Source: an uncultured Oscillospiraceae bacterium
Lineage (GTDB): Bacteria; Bacillota; Clostridia; Oscillospirales; Oscillospiraceae
Assembly: GCA_934597175.1 (NCBI GenBank)
Contig: CAKTQR010000035.1
Location: forward strand, 1 to 25,281
Direction of reading: 5' to 3'
DNA: 25,281 bases
Each line of letters starts with the position of its first letter. Position 1 is the first letter of the stretch. A model generated the notes under the pieces. It saw only the letters and a program-made list of their open reading frames with translations, was not told the DNA's origin and ran no database searches. The translations under genes and the position numbers were made by a program. Positions 15,279 to 22,011 of this stretch are shown here, piece by piece.

Positions 15279-16687
15279 ACGAGCAATATAACGAACAGAC
15301 CTCCATATCCCTAAACCGGGTGCTCGTGATGTTCCTGCACGGGCTTAAAAAGCTGTGGCTTCTGGTGCTGGTGCTGACGATACTCGGCGGCGCTGCCATG
15401 GGCGCATGGTCGTGGCATCGCTACACCCCGAGCTACACTGCCTCGGCGACCTTCACCGTCTATGTCAAAAACGACGCTCAGGCCGGTATACCGGCGTACA
15501 ACCAGGCGGCGGCAGAGCAGATGGCAAATACCTTCCCGTATATTCTCACGAGCGGCGTTTTGAGCGACCTTGTCCGTGCCGACCTTGGTACGGCGAGCCT
15601 CCCGGCAATAAGCGCCTCGGCAATTGAGGATGCAAACCTTTTCGTCCTCAAGGTCAGCGGCACAGACCCGGAGTATTGCTACAAGGTGCTGCGATCGCTT
15701 ATAAAAAACTACCCGCAGGTGGCGGAGCTCGTCGTAGGCCCGACGCAGATGGAGATAGTCGACGAGTCCGGCGTACCCACAAAGCCCTCGAACAGCCGTG
15801 AGTGGAAGTCGTCTGCGAAAAAGGGCGCTGTCATAGGTCTTGCACTGGGTCTTGCGCTCGTGGTGTTCTACGGCGTCACGAAGACCACCGTCATGTCAAA
15901 GGACGATCTTCGCCGTGTCAGCAATATAAAATTCCTCGGTGCGCTGCCGAGCATCAGCGTCAAAAAGCGCAGCCGTGGGTTTTCCAGAACGCCGAACTTT
16001 GACGATATAAATAACCGAGCCTACAAGGAAGCGTTCAGAGCCGTCTCCGTAAGGGTCGACCGCAGCATGCGTGAAAAAGGCCGCAAGGCGCTCATGATAT
16101 GCAGCGCCGTCAGCGGCGAGGGCAAGACCACCGTCGTTTATAACCTTGCGCAGCTTCTTGTAAAGCTCGGCCGCAGGGTGCTCATCATCGACTGCGACCT
16201 CAGAAACCCGACGATGTACCGCATGCTCGGCGTCAACAAATGCAAGGGCTTTTTCGAGCTCGTCGAGGGCACGGCAGACCTGCACGACACCACGCATACC
16301 GTCATCCCCAATAAGCTCGATATAATCTTTGCCGGCGAGTGCGAGGGCGATGCCACTGAGGTCCTCAGCGAGCAGGGCGTGGGCGAGATACTTAAGCAGC
16401 TCAGAAAAAGCTACGATTTCATTCTTATCGACACGCCGCCGTACTCGATGCTTGCCGATGCCGAGAACATGGGCGAGGTCATCGACTGCGCTATGATGGT
16501 CGTGCGGCAGAACTATGCAAGCCGTGTCAGCGTTGTCGACGCCGTAACGAGACTCAGCGAAATTGATGTGCCCGTCATCGGCTATGTCCTCAATGCCTGC
16601 ACCGGAGGCAGCCTCGGTCAGTTCGGCTACGGCTACGGCTATGGTTACGGGTATGGCTACGGCTACGGCGACAAGGAAAGCAGGTGA
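15275..16687 (+). CDS. fused Wzz-BY-kinase (CpsC-CpsD type), copy 2
   Basis: A 470-aa paralogue of the preceding kinase, overlapping it by ATGA. The Wzz domain lies between membrane segments at about 28-48 and 184-203. The kinase has Walker A SAVSGEGKTT (277-286), Walker A' VLIIDCDLRNP (near 303) and Walker B FILIDTPP (near 382). The tail is a simple (Gly-Tyr) repeat, about eight Tyr in QFGYGYGYG..., coded by GGCTAC-like hexamers at 16624-16671, so its length may vary between strains. The two kinases differ clearly in sequence, so this is not a recent duplication. They may form hetero-oligomers or control separate polymers. Confidence 0.9.
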   Translation: MNEQYNEQTSISLNRVLVMFLHGLKKLWLLVLVLTILGGAAMGAWSWHRYTPSYTASATFTVYVKNDAQAGIPAYNQAAAEQMANTFPYILTSGVLSDLVRADLGTASLPAISASAIEDANLFVLKVSGTDPEYCYKVLRSLIKNYPQVAELVVGPTQMEIVDESGVPTKPSNSREWKSSAKKGAVIGLALGLALVVFYGVTKTTVMSKDDLRRVSNIKFLGALPSISVKKRSRGFSRTPNFDDINNRAYKEAFRAVSVRVDRSMREKGRKALMICSAVSGEGKTTVVYNLAQLLVKLGRRVLIIDCDLRNPTMYRMLGVNKCKGFFELVEGTADLHDTTHTVIPNKLDIIFAGECEGDATEVLSEQGVGEILKQLRKSYDFILIDTPPYSMLADAENMGEVIDCAMMVVRQNYASRVSVVDAVTRLSEIDVPVIGYVLNACTGGSLGQFGYGYGYGYGYGYGYGDKESR

Positions 16688-16691
16688 GCGG

Positions 16692-17720
16692 ATGGACAAG
16701 GCCAAAAAAAAGAAAATGAGCAAGGGCACAAAGGTGCTGCTTATCATAGTGTGCGTGCTCGTGGGTCTTGCGCTGCTGCTTGCGGCGACGGTTTTTGTGC
16801 TCAATGCTGTCGGCCGCAGCTCGCTTACCGGCGACGATACCATGAAGCTTCCCGACAACAGCGCATCAAGCTTTGAGACCCTCGGCTCGGGCACTATCCG
16901 CCGCAACGGCAAGCTTTACCGCTACAACGACGAGATAACCTGCATCCTCCTGATGGGCATCGACAGCTACGATAAGCAGGAGGGAAGCTACACCCCGCAC
17001 CAGTCGGATGTAAATGTGCTTGCGGTCATTGACCCGAAAAACTCAAAGCTCACGCTGCTGTCGGTCTCCCGTGACACGCTGTGTCAGCTCGATGTCCTCG
17101 ATGATGCCGGCAATTTGACCGGCACTGCCGAGGCGCAGCTTGCGCTTGCGTACAACTACGGCGACAGCGACGATAAAAGCTGCGAGCTTACGACGACTGC
17201 GGTGTCGAGAATTTTCTACGGACTGAACATCCCGGCGTATGCGTCTATCTACATGAACGGCATATCCGACCTTGTCGACATCGTCGGCGGCGTTACGGTG
17301 ACCCCGTCGGATAACTTTAACGGCTTTGCCGCCGGAAAGCAGGTCGAGCTCAAGGGCAATCTCACCGAGCGGTATATCCGCTTCAGAGACTACTCCGTCG
17401 ACGGCAACAACAAGCGCATGCAGCGGCAGAATCAGGTGCTCATGGCGCTGGTGTACAAGGCGTTGAGCGTCGCAAAAAGCGACCCGACCTCGGTTTTGGA
17501 TATCTACAGCTCCGTGCAGGACAATGTCACGACCAATATAAACACCGCTATGATGGTCTATCTTGCCCGTCAGGCCGTGAGCCTACAGTACGACGGACAG
17601 ATACTCACCGTGCCCGGCCACTCCAAGATGGGCGAGCAGGACCACGCCGTTTTCGTCATCGACGAGGAGGCGTTTCTTGACCAAATCATAGAAATTTTCT
17701 ATAACCCGGTTGAAAGTTGA
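16692..17720 (+). CDS. LytR-CpsA-Psr (LCP) family glycopolymer ligase
   Basis: A 342-aa LCP protein. A short basic cytoplasmic N-terminus and one membrane helix (about 14-36) are followed by the extracellular LCP domain. The domain shows ILLMGID, the conserved Arg-Asp of SVSRDT, NGISDLVDIVGGVTV and RYIRFRDYS...KRMQRQNQVL. LCP enzymes move an undecaprenyl-linked glycopolymer onto peptidoglycan, so this protein would attach the polymer whose length the kinases control. ATG 16692 has AGGTGAG at 16682-16688; the frame is open upstream into the kinase gene but unsupported. Last gene of the polysaccharide-control group. Confidence 0.9.
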   Translation: MDKAKKKKMSKGTKVLLIIVCVLVGLALLLAATVFVLNAVGRSSLTGDDTMKLPDNSASSFETLGSGTIRRNGKLYRYNDEITCILLMGIDSYDKQEGSYTPHQSDVNVLAVIDPKNSKLTLLSVSRDTLCQLDVLDDAGNLTGTAEAQLALAYNYGDSDDKSCELTTTAVSRIFYGLNIPAYASIYMNGISDLVDIVGGVTVTPSDNFNGFAAGKQVELKGNLTERYIRFRDYSVDGNNKRMQRQNQVLMALVYKALSVAKSDPTSVLDIYSSVQDNVTTNINTAMMVYLARQAVSLQYDGQILTVPGHSKMGEQDHAVFVIDEEAFLDQIIEIFYNPVES

Positions 17721-17729
17721 AAATTTCTC

Positions 17730-17761
17730 TTGAAATTTCAGGTGACATGGTGTAGTATAAA
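17730..17761 (+). promoter_or_regulatory. promoter of the SPQTG protein gene
   Basis: TTGAAA (17730-17735), 17 bp, TAGTAT (17753-17758); TATAAA at 17756-17761 is an alternative -10. It lies between the LCP gene and a gene with a strong GAGGAGG. Confidence 0.5.
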
Positions 17762-17803
17762 TATGTATTTTTGTATAACGACTTCTTTGAGGAGGATATT
17801 AAT

Positions 17804-18040
17804 ATGAAAAAGCTGGTTTGCCTGCTTCTCGTTCTTGTTCTCGTGTTTGCGATGTCCGCCGGTGCTTTTGCGGATAATGCCGTAAGCCCCGAGCACGGCA
17901 ACACCGATGTTGATGTCGACGATAACCCCAAGTCCCCCCAGACCGGCGACACCGGTGCGATCTTCTGGGTCGTGACCGCTATGGTGCTTGCGATCGGAGC
18001 TGTGACATTCTGCGGCGTTAAGCTCGTCAACGAAAAGTAA
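17804..18040 (+). CDS. small secreted sortase substrate with SPQTG motif
   Basis: A 78-aa protein. The signal peptide (1-23, cleavage after AFA) is followed by a short acidic segment (24-43, VSPEHGNTDVDVDD), then SPQTG (44-48), a hydrophobic helix (52-72) and a Lys-ending tail. This is a complete sortase sorting signal of the (S/N/P)PxTG type known for C. difficile SrtB. The class B sortase lies directly downstream. After both cleavages only about 24 residues would remain attached to the wall. ATG 17804 has GAGGAGG ten bases upstream. A terminator separates it from the sortase gene, so it is probably made in excess. Function unknown. Confidence 0.85.
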   Translation: MKKLVCLLLVLVLVFAMSAGAFADNAVSPEHGNTDVDVDDNPKSPQTGDTGAIFWVVTAMVLAIGAVTFCGVKLVNEK

Positions 18041-18050
18041 TGATAAAAAC

Positions 18051-18083
18051 AAAAAGCTCCATGATGATTCATGGAGCTTTTTT
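18051..18083 (+). terminator. terminator between SPQTG gene and sortase
   Basis: A 14-bp stem (AAAAAGCTCCATGA 18051-18064 with 18069-18082, loop TGAT) and a T run. The sortase ribosome binding site follows at once, so sortase expression likely depends on read-through. Confidence 0.82.
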
Positions 18084-18097
18084 CTTTGAGGTATAAC

Positions 18098-18862
18098 ATG
18101 AGCAAAAAGCTTTTGCGCACCATACTTATTATAATTGCGATAATTGCCCTGTGCGTCATTGCCTACTGCGGCTGGTACATTTGGCAGTATTGGCACGGCC
18201 ACGAGCTGGGCGATTCGCTCAAGGACAGCTGGGGCGGCGGCAGCGAGGATATAAACGCCAAGTCTGTCGAGATACCCGTCGACTTTGATTCGCTGCATGA
18301 GGTCAATCCAGAAATTTATGCATGGATCTACATTCCCGGCACGGATATAAGCTACCCCGTTTTGCAGCACGACGGCGACAATGGGTACTACACCCGTCGA
18401 GCCGAGGACGGCAACTACTTTACCGGCGGCTGCATCTACAGCGAAAATTATAATAAAAAGGACTTTTCCGACCCCATGACCGTCCTGTACGGGCACAATC
18501 TGCGCTCGGGCAAGATGTTTGCGCAGCTAAACGACTTTGCCGACGCCACGGTCTTCGACGAGCACCGCTACATTTATATCTATACGCCGGACAAGATGCT
18601 TGTGTACGAGATCTTTGCCGCCTACCCGTTTTCGCACAAGCACCTGCTTTTGAATTTTGATTTTACAGACCCGACGCAGTTCAATGCATTTTTCGACGAT
18701 GTCATGTACAAGCCCGGGCTGAGCTCGAACTTCATGGACAATGTGGAGCTCGACGGGACAAAGGACAAGGTCCTCACCCTGTCGACCTGCCTGAGGGGCG
18801 ATAACCAGCAGCGCTACCTCGTTCAGGGCAGGCTGATATCCGAGATACCCGCAAAAAAATAA
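18098..18862 (+). CDS. srtB: class B sortase
   Basis: A 254-aa sortase with an N-terminal membrane anchor (about 6-30). The catalytic triad is visible: His133 in YGHNLRSGKMF, Cys231 in TLSTCLRG and Arg239 in QQRYLVQGRL. PEIYAWIYIPGTDISYPVLQ and the extra helix region before the Cys are typical of class B. It should cleave its substrate between Thr and Gly and join it to the wall peptide or another amine. The start is ATG 18098 after GAGGT; the in-frame ATG at 18071 lies inside the terminator hairpin. The neighbouring SPQTG protein is the obvious substrate. Confidence 0.92.
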   Translation: MSKKLLRTILIIIAIIALCVIAYCGWYIWQYWHGHELGDSLKDSWGGGSEDINAKSVEIPVDFDSLHEVNPEIYAWIYIPGTDISYPVLQHDGDNGYYTRRAEDGNYFTGGCIYSENYNKKDFSDPMTVLYGHNLRSGKMFAQLNDFADATVFDEHRYIYIYTPDKMLVYEIFAAYPFSHKHLLLNFDFTDPTQFNAFFDDVMYKPGLSSNFMDNVELDGTKDKVLTLSTCLRGDNQQRYLVQGRLISEIPAKK

Positions 18863-18889
18863 TCGGAGCGAAAACCGCTCCGATTTTTT
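18862..18889. terminator. bidirectional terminator, sortase/galE
   Basis: A 9-bp stem (ATCGGAGCG 18862-18870 with 18876-18884, loop AAAAC) with A-rich and T-rich flanks, placed between convergent genes. Confidence 0.82.
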
Positions 18890-19907
18890 ATTCGTCTCTG
18901 TACCCGTTCGGGTTTTGCGTCTGCCAGTGCCAGCTGTCACGGCACATGTCCTCAAGGTCAAGGTCGGCTGTCCAGCCGAGCACCCTTGCGCTTTTCTCCG
19001 GCGAGCAGTAGCACACCGGAAGGTCGCCCGCACGGCGGCCGACTATCTTATACGGCACGGTGAGCTTGTTTGCAGTCTCAAAGGCGTGCACCATGTCGAG
19101 CACGCTGTAGCCCGTGCCCGTGCCGAGGTTAAACACGCTCTCGCCCTTGTGCTCTGCCATGTATGCAATGGCTGCGACATGACCCTTTGCAAGGTCGACG
19201 ACATGGATATAGTCACGCACGCCTGTGCCGTCGGGCGTGTCGTAATCGCCGCCGAAAACACGCAGATACTCAAACTTGCCGATGGCCGTCTGCGAGATAT
19301 ACGGCATGAGGTTATTGGGTATGCCCTTGGGGTCTTCGCCGATAAGGCCGCTCGGGTGAGCGCCGACGGGGTTAAAGTAGCGCAGCAGGATGACCGCCCA
19401 CTCGGGATCGGTCTTTGCGTAGTCACGCAGGATCTGCTCGCACATGTATTTCGTCCAGCCGTAGGGATTCGTGCAGCTGCCGGTTTTTGAAGTCTCGTAC
19501 AGCGGCATTTCGTTATCGCCCGAGTACACGGTAGCCGAGGACGAGAAGATTATATTCTTCACCCCGTGCGCCCGCATCGCCTCGCACAGCGTTATCGTCG
19601 AGCCGAGGTTGTTGTCGTAATACTCAAGCGGCATCTCGACCGACTCGCCGACGGCCTTGAGACCCGCAAAGTGGATGACGCAGTCGATGCTGTGGCGGGT
19701 GAATATCTCGTCAAGCTTGACGCGGTCACGCACATCCGCCTCGTAAAAAGTCACGGACTTGCCCGTTATCTGCTCGATGCGCCTGCCTGCCTCGGCGCTG
19801 CTGTTTACAAGATTGTCGATGATGACGACATCCATGCCCTGCTGCAGAAGCTCAACGCAGGTGTGGCTGCCGATATAGCCCATTCCGCCGGTGACCAAAA
19901 CCGTCAT
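18888..19907 (-). CDS. galE: UDP-glucose 4-epimerase
   Basis: A 339-aa extended short-chain dehydrogenase that interconverts UDP-glucose and UDP-galactose using bound NAD. The NAD motif is TGGMGYIG (6-13), and the catalytic residues are SSSATVYSG (Ser124) and YGWTK (Tyr149, Lys153). NNLGSTITLCEAM, LRYFNPVGAHPSG and DYIHVVDLAKGH are hallmarks of GalE. ATG 19907 has AGGAG at 19916-19920; a GTG nine bases upstream overlaps that site and is rejected. It could supply UDP-galactose for the polymer handled by the adjacent polysaccharide-control genes, although it is transcribed separately. Confidence 0.95.
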   Translation of the reverse strand: MTVLVTGGMGYIGSHTCVELLQQGMDVVIIDNLVNSSAEAGRRIEQITGKSVTFYEADVRDRVKLDEIFTRHSIDCVIHFAGLKAVGESVEMPLEYYDNNLGSTITLCEAMRAHGVKNIIFSSSATVYSGDNEMPLYETSKTGSCTNPYGWTKYMCEQILRDYAKTDPEWAVILLRYFNPVGAHPSGLIGEDPKGIPNNLMPYISQTAIGKFEYLRVFGGDYDTPDGTGVRDYIHVVDLAKGHVAAIAYMAEHKGESVFNLGTGTGYSVLDMVHAFETANKLTVPYKIVGRRAGDLPVCYCSPEKSARVLGWTADLDLEDMCRDSWHWQTQNPNGYRDE

Positions 19908-19928
19908 AAAGACCACTCCTTACTTTGG

Positions 19929-19940
19929 AATGAGCTCATT
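19929..19940. promoter_or_regulatory. 12-bp palindrome in galE promoter region
   Basis: AATGAGCTCATT is a perfect palindrome immediately downstream (in the galE direction) of a TATAAA at 19945-19940 on the minus strand. It could be an operator, but 12-bp palindromes also occur by chance. Confidence 0.35.
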
Positions 19941-19973
19941 TTATACTAAACAAACGAAAAAGTAAAGCACGGC

Positions 19974-20001
19974 TTGACAGCGGAAAAAAACAAAATATAA
20001 T
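19974..20001 (+). promoter_or_regulatory. promoter of queH, apparently leaderless
   Basis: TTGACA (19974-19979), 16 bp, TATAAT (19996-20001), both perfect consensus. The queH ATG follows only seven bases later (20009), so the predicted first base of the mRNA is at or next to the A of AUG. Confidence 0.8.
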
Positions 20002-20008
20002 GTGTGCT

Positions 20009-20638
20009 ATGAACAGAGAAAATTTCTTCAGAAAATTCGATAAGATCGTCGGACAGTTCGGCGACACAAAGCCCGGGATACTGCTGCACAGCTGCTGCGG
20101 ACCGTGCTCAAGCTCGGTTTTGGAGCTGCTGTCGAAGTATTTTGATGTGACGGTTTTGTGGTATAACCCGAACCTTTACCCCGAGGCCGAGTACGAAAAG
20201 CGGCTTGCAACGCAAAAGCAGCTCATCGACGCCATCGCCAAGGACGGCGTGCAGGCAAAGCTCTTGGTCGAACCGTGGCGCAGCGAGGACTACTTTTCCC
20301 GCATCAAGGGTCTTGAAAACGAGCCCGAGGAGGGCAAGCGCTGCCTTGAGTGCTTTAAAATTCGCCTTGACGAGACGGCTCGCATCGCAAGCGAGCGTGG
20401 CTTTGAGTGGTTTTGCACGACGCTCACCGTGTCGTCCCGCAAGGATGCCGTGGCGATAAACGCCATAGGCCGTGAAGCGGAAGCAAAGTACGGCGTCAAG
20501 TGGCTGCCGTCGGAGTTTAAAAAGCGTGAGGGCAACCACCGTTCGATAATCTTATCCGAAAAATACGGGCTGTACCGTCAGGAATACTGCGGCTGCGTAT
20601 TTTCGCTGGCAAACAGGGAGAAACATGATGAAAATTAA
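20009..20638 (+). CDS. queH: epoxyqueuosine reductase QueH
   Basis: A 209-aa protein of the QueH (COG1636/DUF208) family, which reduces epoxyqueuosine to queuosine in tRNA, the last step of the pathway. Motifs are HSCCGPCS (Cys29, Cys30, Cys33), YNPNLYPEAEYEKR, RCLECFKIRLDETA, TTLTVSSRKD and the C-terminal YRQEYCGC; the cysteines bind an Fe-S cluster and metal. ATG 20009 is chosen because the ATG at 20000 lies inside the TATAAT box. No ribosome binding site precedes it. It overlaps queT by 11 bp, so a reductase and a precursor transporter are coexpressed. Confidence 0.9.
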   Translation: MNRENFFRKFDKIVGQFGDTKPGILLHSCCGPCSSSVLELLSKYFDVTVLWYNPNLYPEAEYEKRLATQKQLIDAIAKDGVQAKLLVEPWRSEDYFSRIKGLENEPEEGKRCLECFKIRLDETARIASERGFEWFCTTLTVSSRKDAVAINAIGREAEAKYGVKWLPSEFKKREGNHRSIILSEKYGLYRQEYCGCVFSLANREKHDEN

Positions 20639-21155
20639 CACTCGCAATCTCATAACCGCCGCCGTCGTCGGCGCACTGTACGCCGTGCTGACGATGGTGC
20701 TTGCGCCCATTAGCTACGGTGCACTGCAATTTCGTGTGTCGGAGGTGCTGTGCATCCTGCCGTTTTTCATGCCGTTCACGGCGTGGGGACTGTTCGTCGG
20801 CTGCATTGTTGCCAATCTTATGAGCACGGCGGGCGTTCTGGATGTCGTTTTCGGCTCACTTGCAACGCTCATAACCTGCCTGTGCATAGCTTGGTGCGGC
20901 AAAAAGGGCGATACGCTGAAGGCACGGCTCTTAGCCTGCTTCATGCCGGTCATCTGGAACGGCCTTATCGTCGGCGCAACGCTCACCATCGCTTTGGCGG
21001 GGCTTAACCCCCTCACGCACTTCGGCGCATTTTTGGTGTTCGCAGGTGAGGTGGCGCTCGGTGAGCTCGGGGTCATGTATCTGATCGGCCTGCCGCTCAT
21101 GACATATCTGCCCAAGCAACGGTTTTTCTCGGAATTTGTCGATAAACACTCTTGA
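20628..21155 (+). CDS. queT: QueT family queuosine-precursor transporter (ECF S component)
   Basis: A 175-aa membrane protein of the QueT family, substrate-specific S components of energy-coupling-factor transporters that take up a queuosine precursor such as preQ1 or queuine. It has about five to six helices, the N-terminal NLITAAVVGALYAVLTMVLAPISYGALQFRVSE, PFTAWGLFVGCIVANLMS and the C-terminal GEVALGELGVMYLIGLPL. Start may be ATG 20625 or 20628; AGGGAG at 20615-20620 is better spaced for 20628. It overlaps queH, which supports the Que assignment. No EcfA/EcfT genes are in the window, so shared modules elsewhere are expected. Confidence 0.88.
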   Translation: MKINTRNLITAAVVGALYAVLTMVLAPISYGALQFRVSEVLCILPFFMPFTAWGLFVGCIVANLMSTAGVLDVVFGSLATLITCLCIAWCGKKGDTLKARLLACFMPVIWNGLIVGATLTIALAGLNPLTHFGAFLVFAGEVALGELGVMYLIGLPLMTYLPKQRFFSEFVDKHS

Positions 21156-21164
21156 CAAATTCCG
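21130..21164. repeat. 11-bp inverted repeat overlapping the thiT promoter
   Basis: CGGAATTTGTC (21130-21140) is exactly complementary to GACAAATTCCG (21154-21164), with a 13-bp spacer. The right arm covers most of the TTGACA -35 box and the left arm lies in the end of queT. No T tract follows, so it is not a typical terminator. Confidence 0.6.
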
Positions 21165-21180
21165 TGCGATAGCATACTAT
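21152..21180 (+). promoter_or_regulatory. promoter of the TPP riboswitch-thiT unit
   Basis: TTGACA (21152-21157), 17 bp, TACTAT (21175-21180). The -35 box overlaps the queT stop codon. Confidence 0.75.
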
Positions 21181-21191
21181 TGTGCTGCAAG

Positions 21192-21291
21192 TAAACAGGG
21201 GTGCTGAGTTTTCTCGGCTGAGACGGAAAGAAGCGAATTTCCGAAACCCATGAACCTGATCCGGGTAATGCCGGCGTAGGAAACGAAAATA
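21192..21291 (+). ncRNA. TPP riboswitch (THI element)
   Basis: The conserved core of the thiamine pyrophosphate aptamer is present in order: ACAGGGGTGC (21194-21203), GCTGAGA (near 21217-21223), AAACCC, GAACCTGATCCGGGTAATG and CCGGCGTAGGAAAC. Its 3' end (TAGGAAACGA, 21277-21286) can also pair with TCGTTTTCCTA (21301-21311), which suggests the alternative fold. A terminator at 21314-21337 follows, so thiamine pyrophosphate should switch thiT off by transcription termination. I could not work out the exact switching helices. Confidence 0.95.
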
Positions 21292-21313
21292 CTACACCAA
21301 TCGTTTTCCTATG

Positions 21314-21337
21314 GCCGTGCGTAAAGCACGGCTTTTT
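21314..21337 (+). terminator. expression-platform terminator of the TPP riboswitch
   Basis: GCCGTGC (21314-21320) pairs with GCACGGC (21326-21332), five-base loop, then T5. It lies 19 bases before the thiT start codon and just before its ribosome binding site. Confidence 0.82.
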
Positions 21338-21355
21338 GTTTTAGGAGGAACTAAC

Positions 21356-21925
21356 ATGAGTCAGAGCAAATCCCATCTCAAGCTTCGTGCCCTGTGCGAG
21401 GGCGCAATTTTCGTGGCACTGTCGTTCGTTTTGAGCCTTCTGCCTGTCGGCAAGATGCCTCAGGGCGGCTCGTTCGACCTTGCAATGCTGCCGCTACTGG
21501 TGTTCTGCGTGCGCTGGGGCTTCGGTCCTGCAATGCTCGCTTCCACCGTTTACGGCATTTTGCAGATGTTCGCTGAGGGCGGCATCGCCATCGGCTGGCA
21601 GTCTATAATCGGCGACTTCATCATCGCATACGCTGTCCTCGGTGTCGCAGGCCTTTTCAGCAAGAATAAGTACGGCTTCTTCATCGGCACGGTCGTCGCC
21701 TGCTGCGCACGCTTCCTCGTGCACTATGTCGTCGGCGCTACCATCTGGGCAGAGTACATGCCCGAGACCTTCTTCAACATGACCATGACCTCGCCGTGGA
21801 TATACTCGGCACTGTATAACGGCAGCTACATGCTCGTCGATATGGTCATCATCCTCGTCATCGGCGCACTTCTGTGGAAGCCGCTGGGCAAGTACCTGCG
21901 TGGCGAAGATTTGCAGAAAGCCTAA
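21356..21925 (+). CDS. thiT: energy-coupled thiamine transporter ThiT
   Basis: A 189-aa S component for thiamine of the group II ECF transporters. It has six hydrophobic segments and the family's GGSFDLAMLPLLVFCVRWGFGPA, GGIAIGWQSIIGDFIIAY and ARFLVHYVVGATIWAEYMP stretches, the last carrying the Trp/Tyr thiamine-site region. The TPP riboswitch directly upstream confirms the ligand. ATG 21356 has AGGAGG eight bases upstream. It must share an EcfA/A'/T module encoded elsewhere. It is next to another S component, queT, but has its own promoter. Confidence 0.95.
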   Translation: MSQSKSHLKLRALCEGAIFVALSFVLSLLPVGKMPQGGSFDLAMLPLLVFCVRWGFGPAMLASTVYGILQMFAEGGIAIGWQSIIGDFIIAYAVLGVAGLFSKNKYGFFIGTVVACCARFLVHYVVGATIWAEYMPETFFNMTMTSPWIYSALYNGSYMLVDMVIILVIGALLWKPLGKYLRGEDLQKA

Positions 21926-21932
21926 AAAAAGA

Positions 21933-21962
21933 TTGACATACGATAAGGCTATCGTATATAAT
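21933..21962 (+). promoter_or_regulatory. promoter upstream of rpmH with internal operator-like dyad
   Basis: TTGACA (21933-21938), 18 bp, TATAAT (21957-21962). The spacer holds a perfect 7-bp inverted repeat: ATACGAT (21938-21944) and ATCGTAT (21951-21957). A dyad centred between -35 and -10 is a classic repressor or MerR-type operator position. Confidence 0.65.
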
Positions 21963-21965
21963 AAG

Positions 21966-22000
21966 CTTCCGATGCCTGTCGGCATCGGAAGTAATTTTTT
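21966..22000 (+). terminator. intrinsic terminator between thiT and rpmH
   Basis: An 11-bp perfect stem (CTTCCGATGCC 21966-21976 with 21981-21991, loop TGTC) followed by TAA and T6. It ends the thiT transcript, but it also begins at about +1 of the TTGACA/TATAAT promoter just before it. Confidence 0.82.
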
Positions 22001-22011
22001 AGTCAACTACT

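Noticed and set aside
15896..16912. Long minus-strand ORF (338 codons) opposite the second BY-kinase
   Set aside because: Its sequence is the mirror of a well-supported kinase gene, with no family motifs or ribosome binding site; a GC-bias shadow, as are 3541-4224 and 14025-14843.
18071..18097. Earlier ATG for the sortase
   Set aside because: It lies in the 3' arm of a terminator hairpin; GAGGT precedes ATG 18098.
20000..20002. Upstream ATG for queH
   Set aside because: It lies inside the TATAAT -10 box (19996-20001), so it cannot be in the mRNA made from that promoter.
21233..21300. Separate small RNA or tRNA near thiT
   Set aside because: The conserved bases are those of the TPP aptamer.
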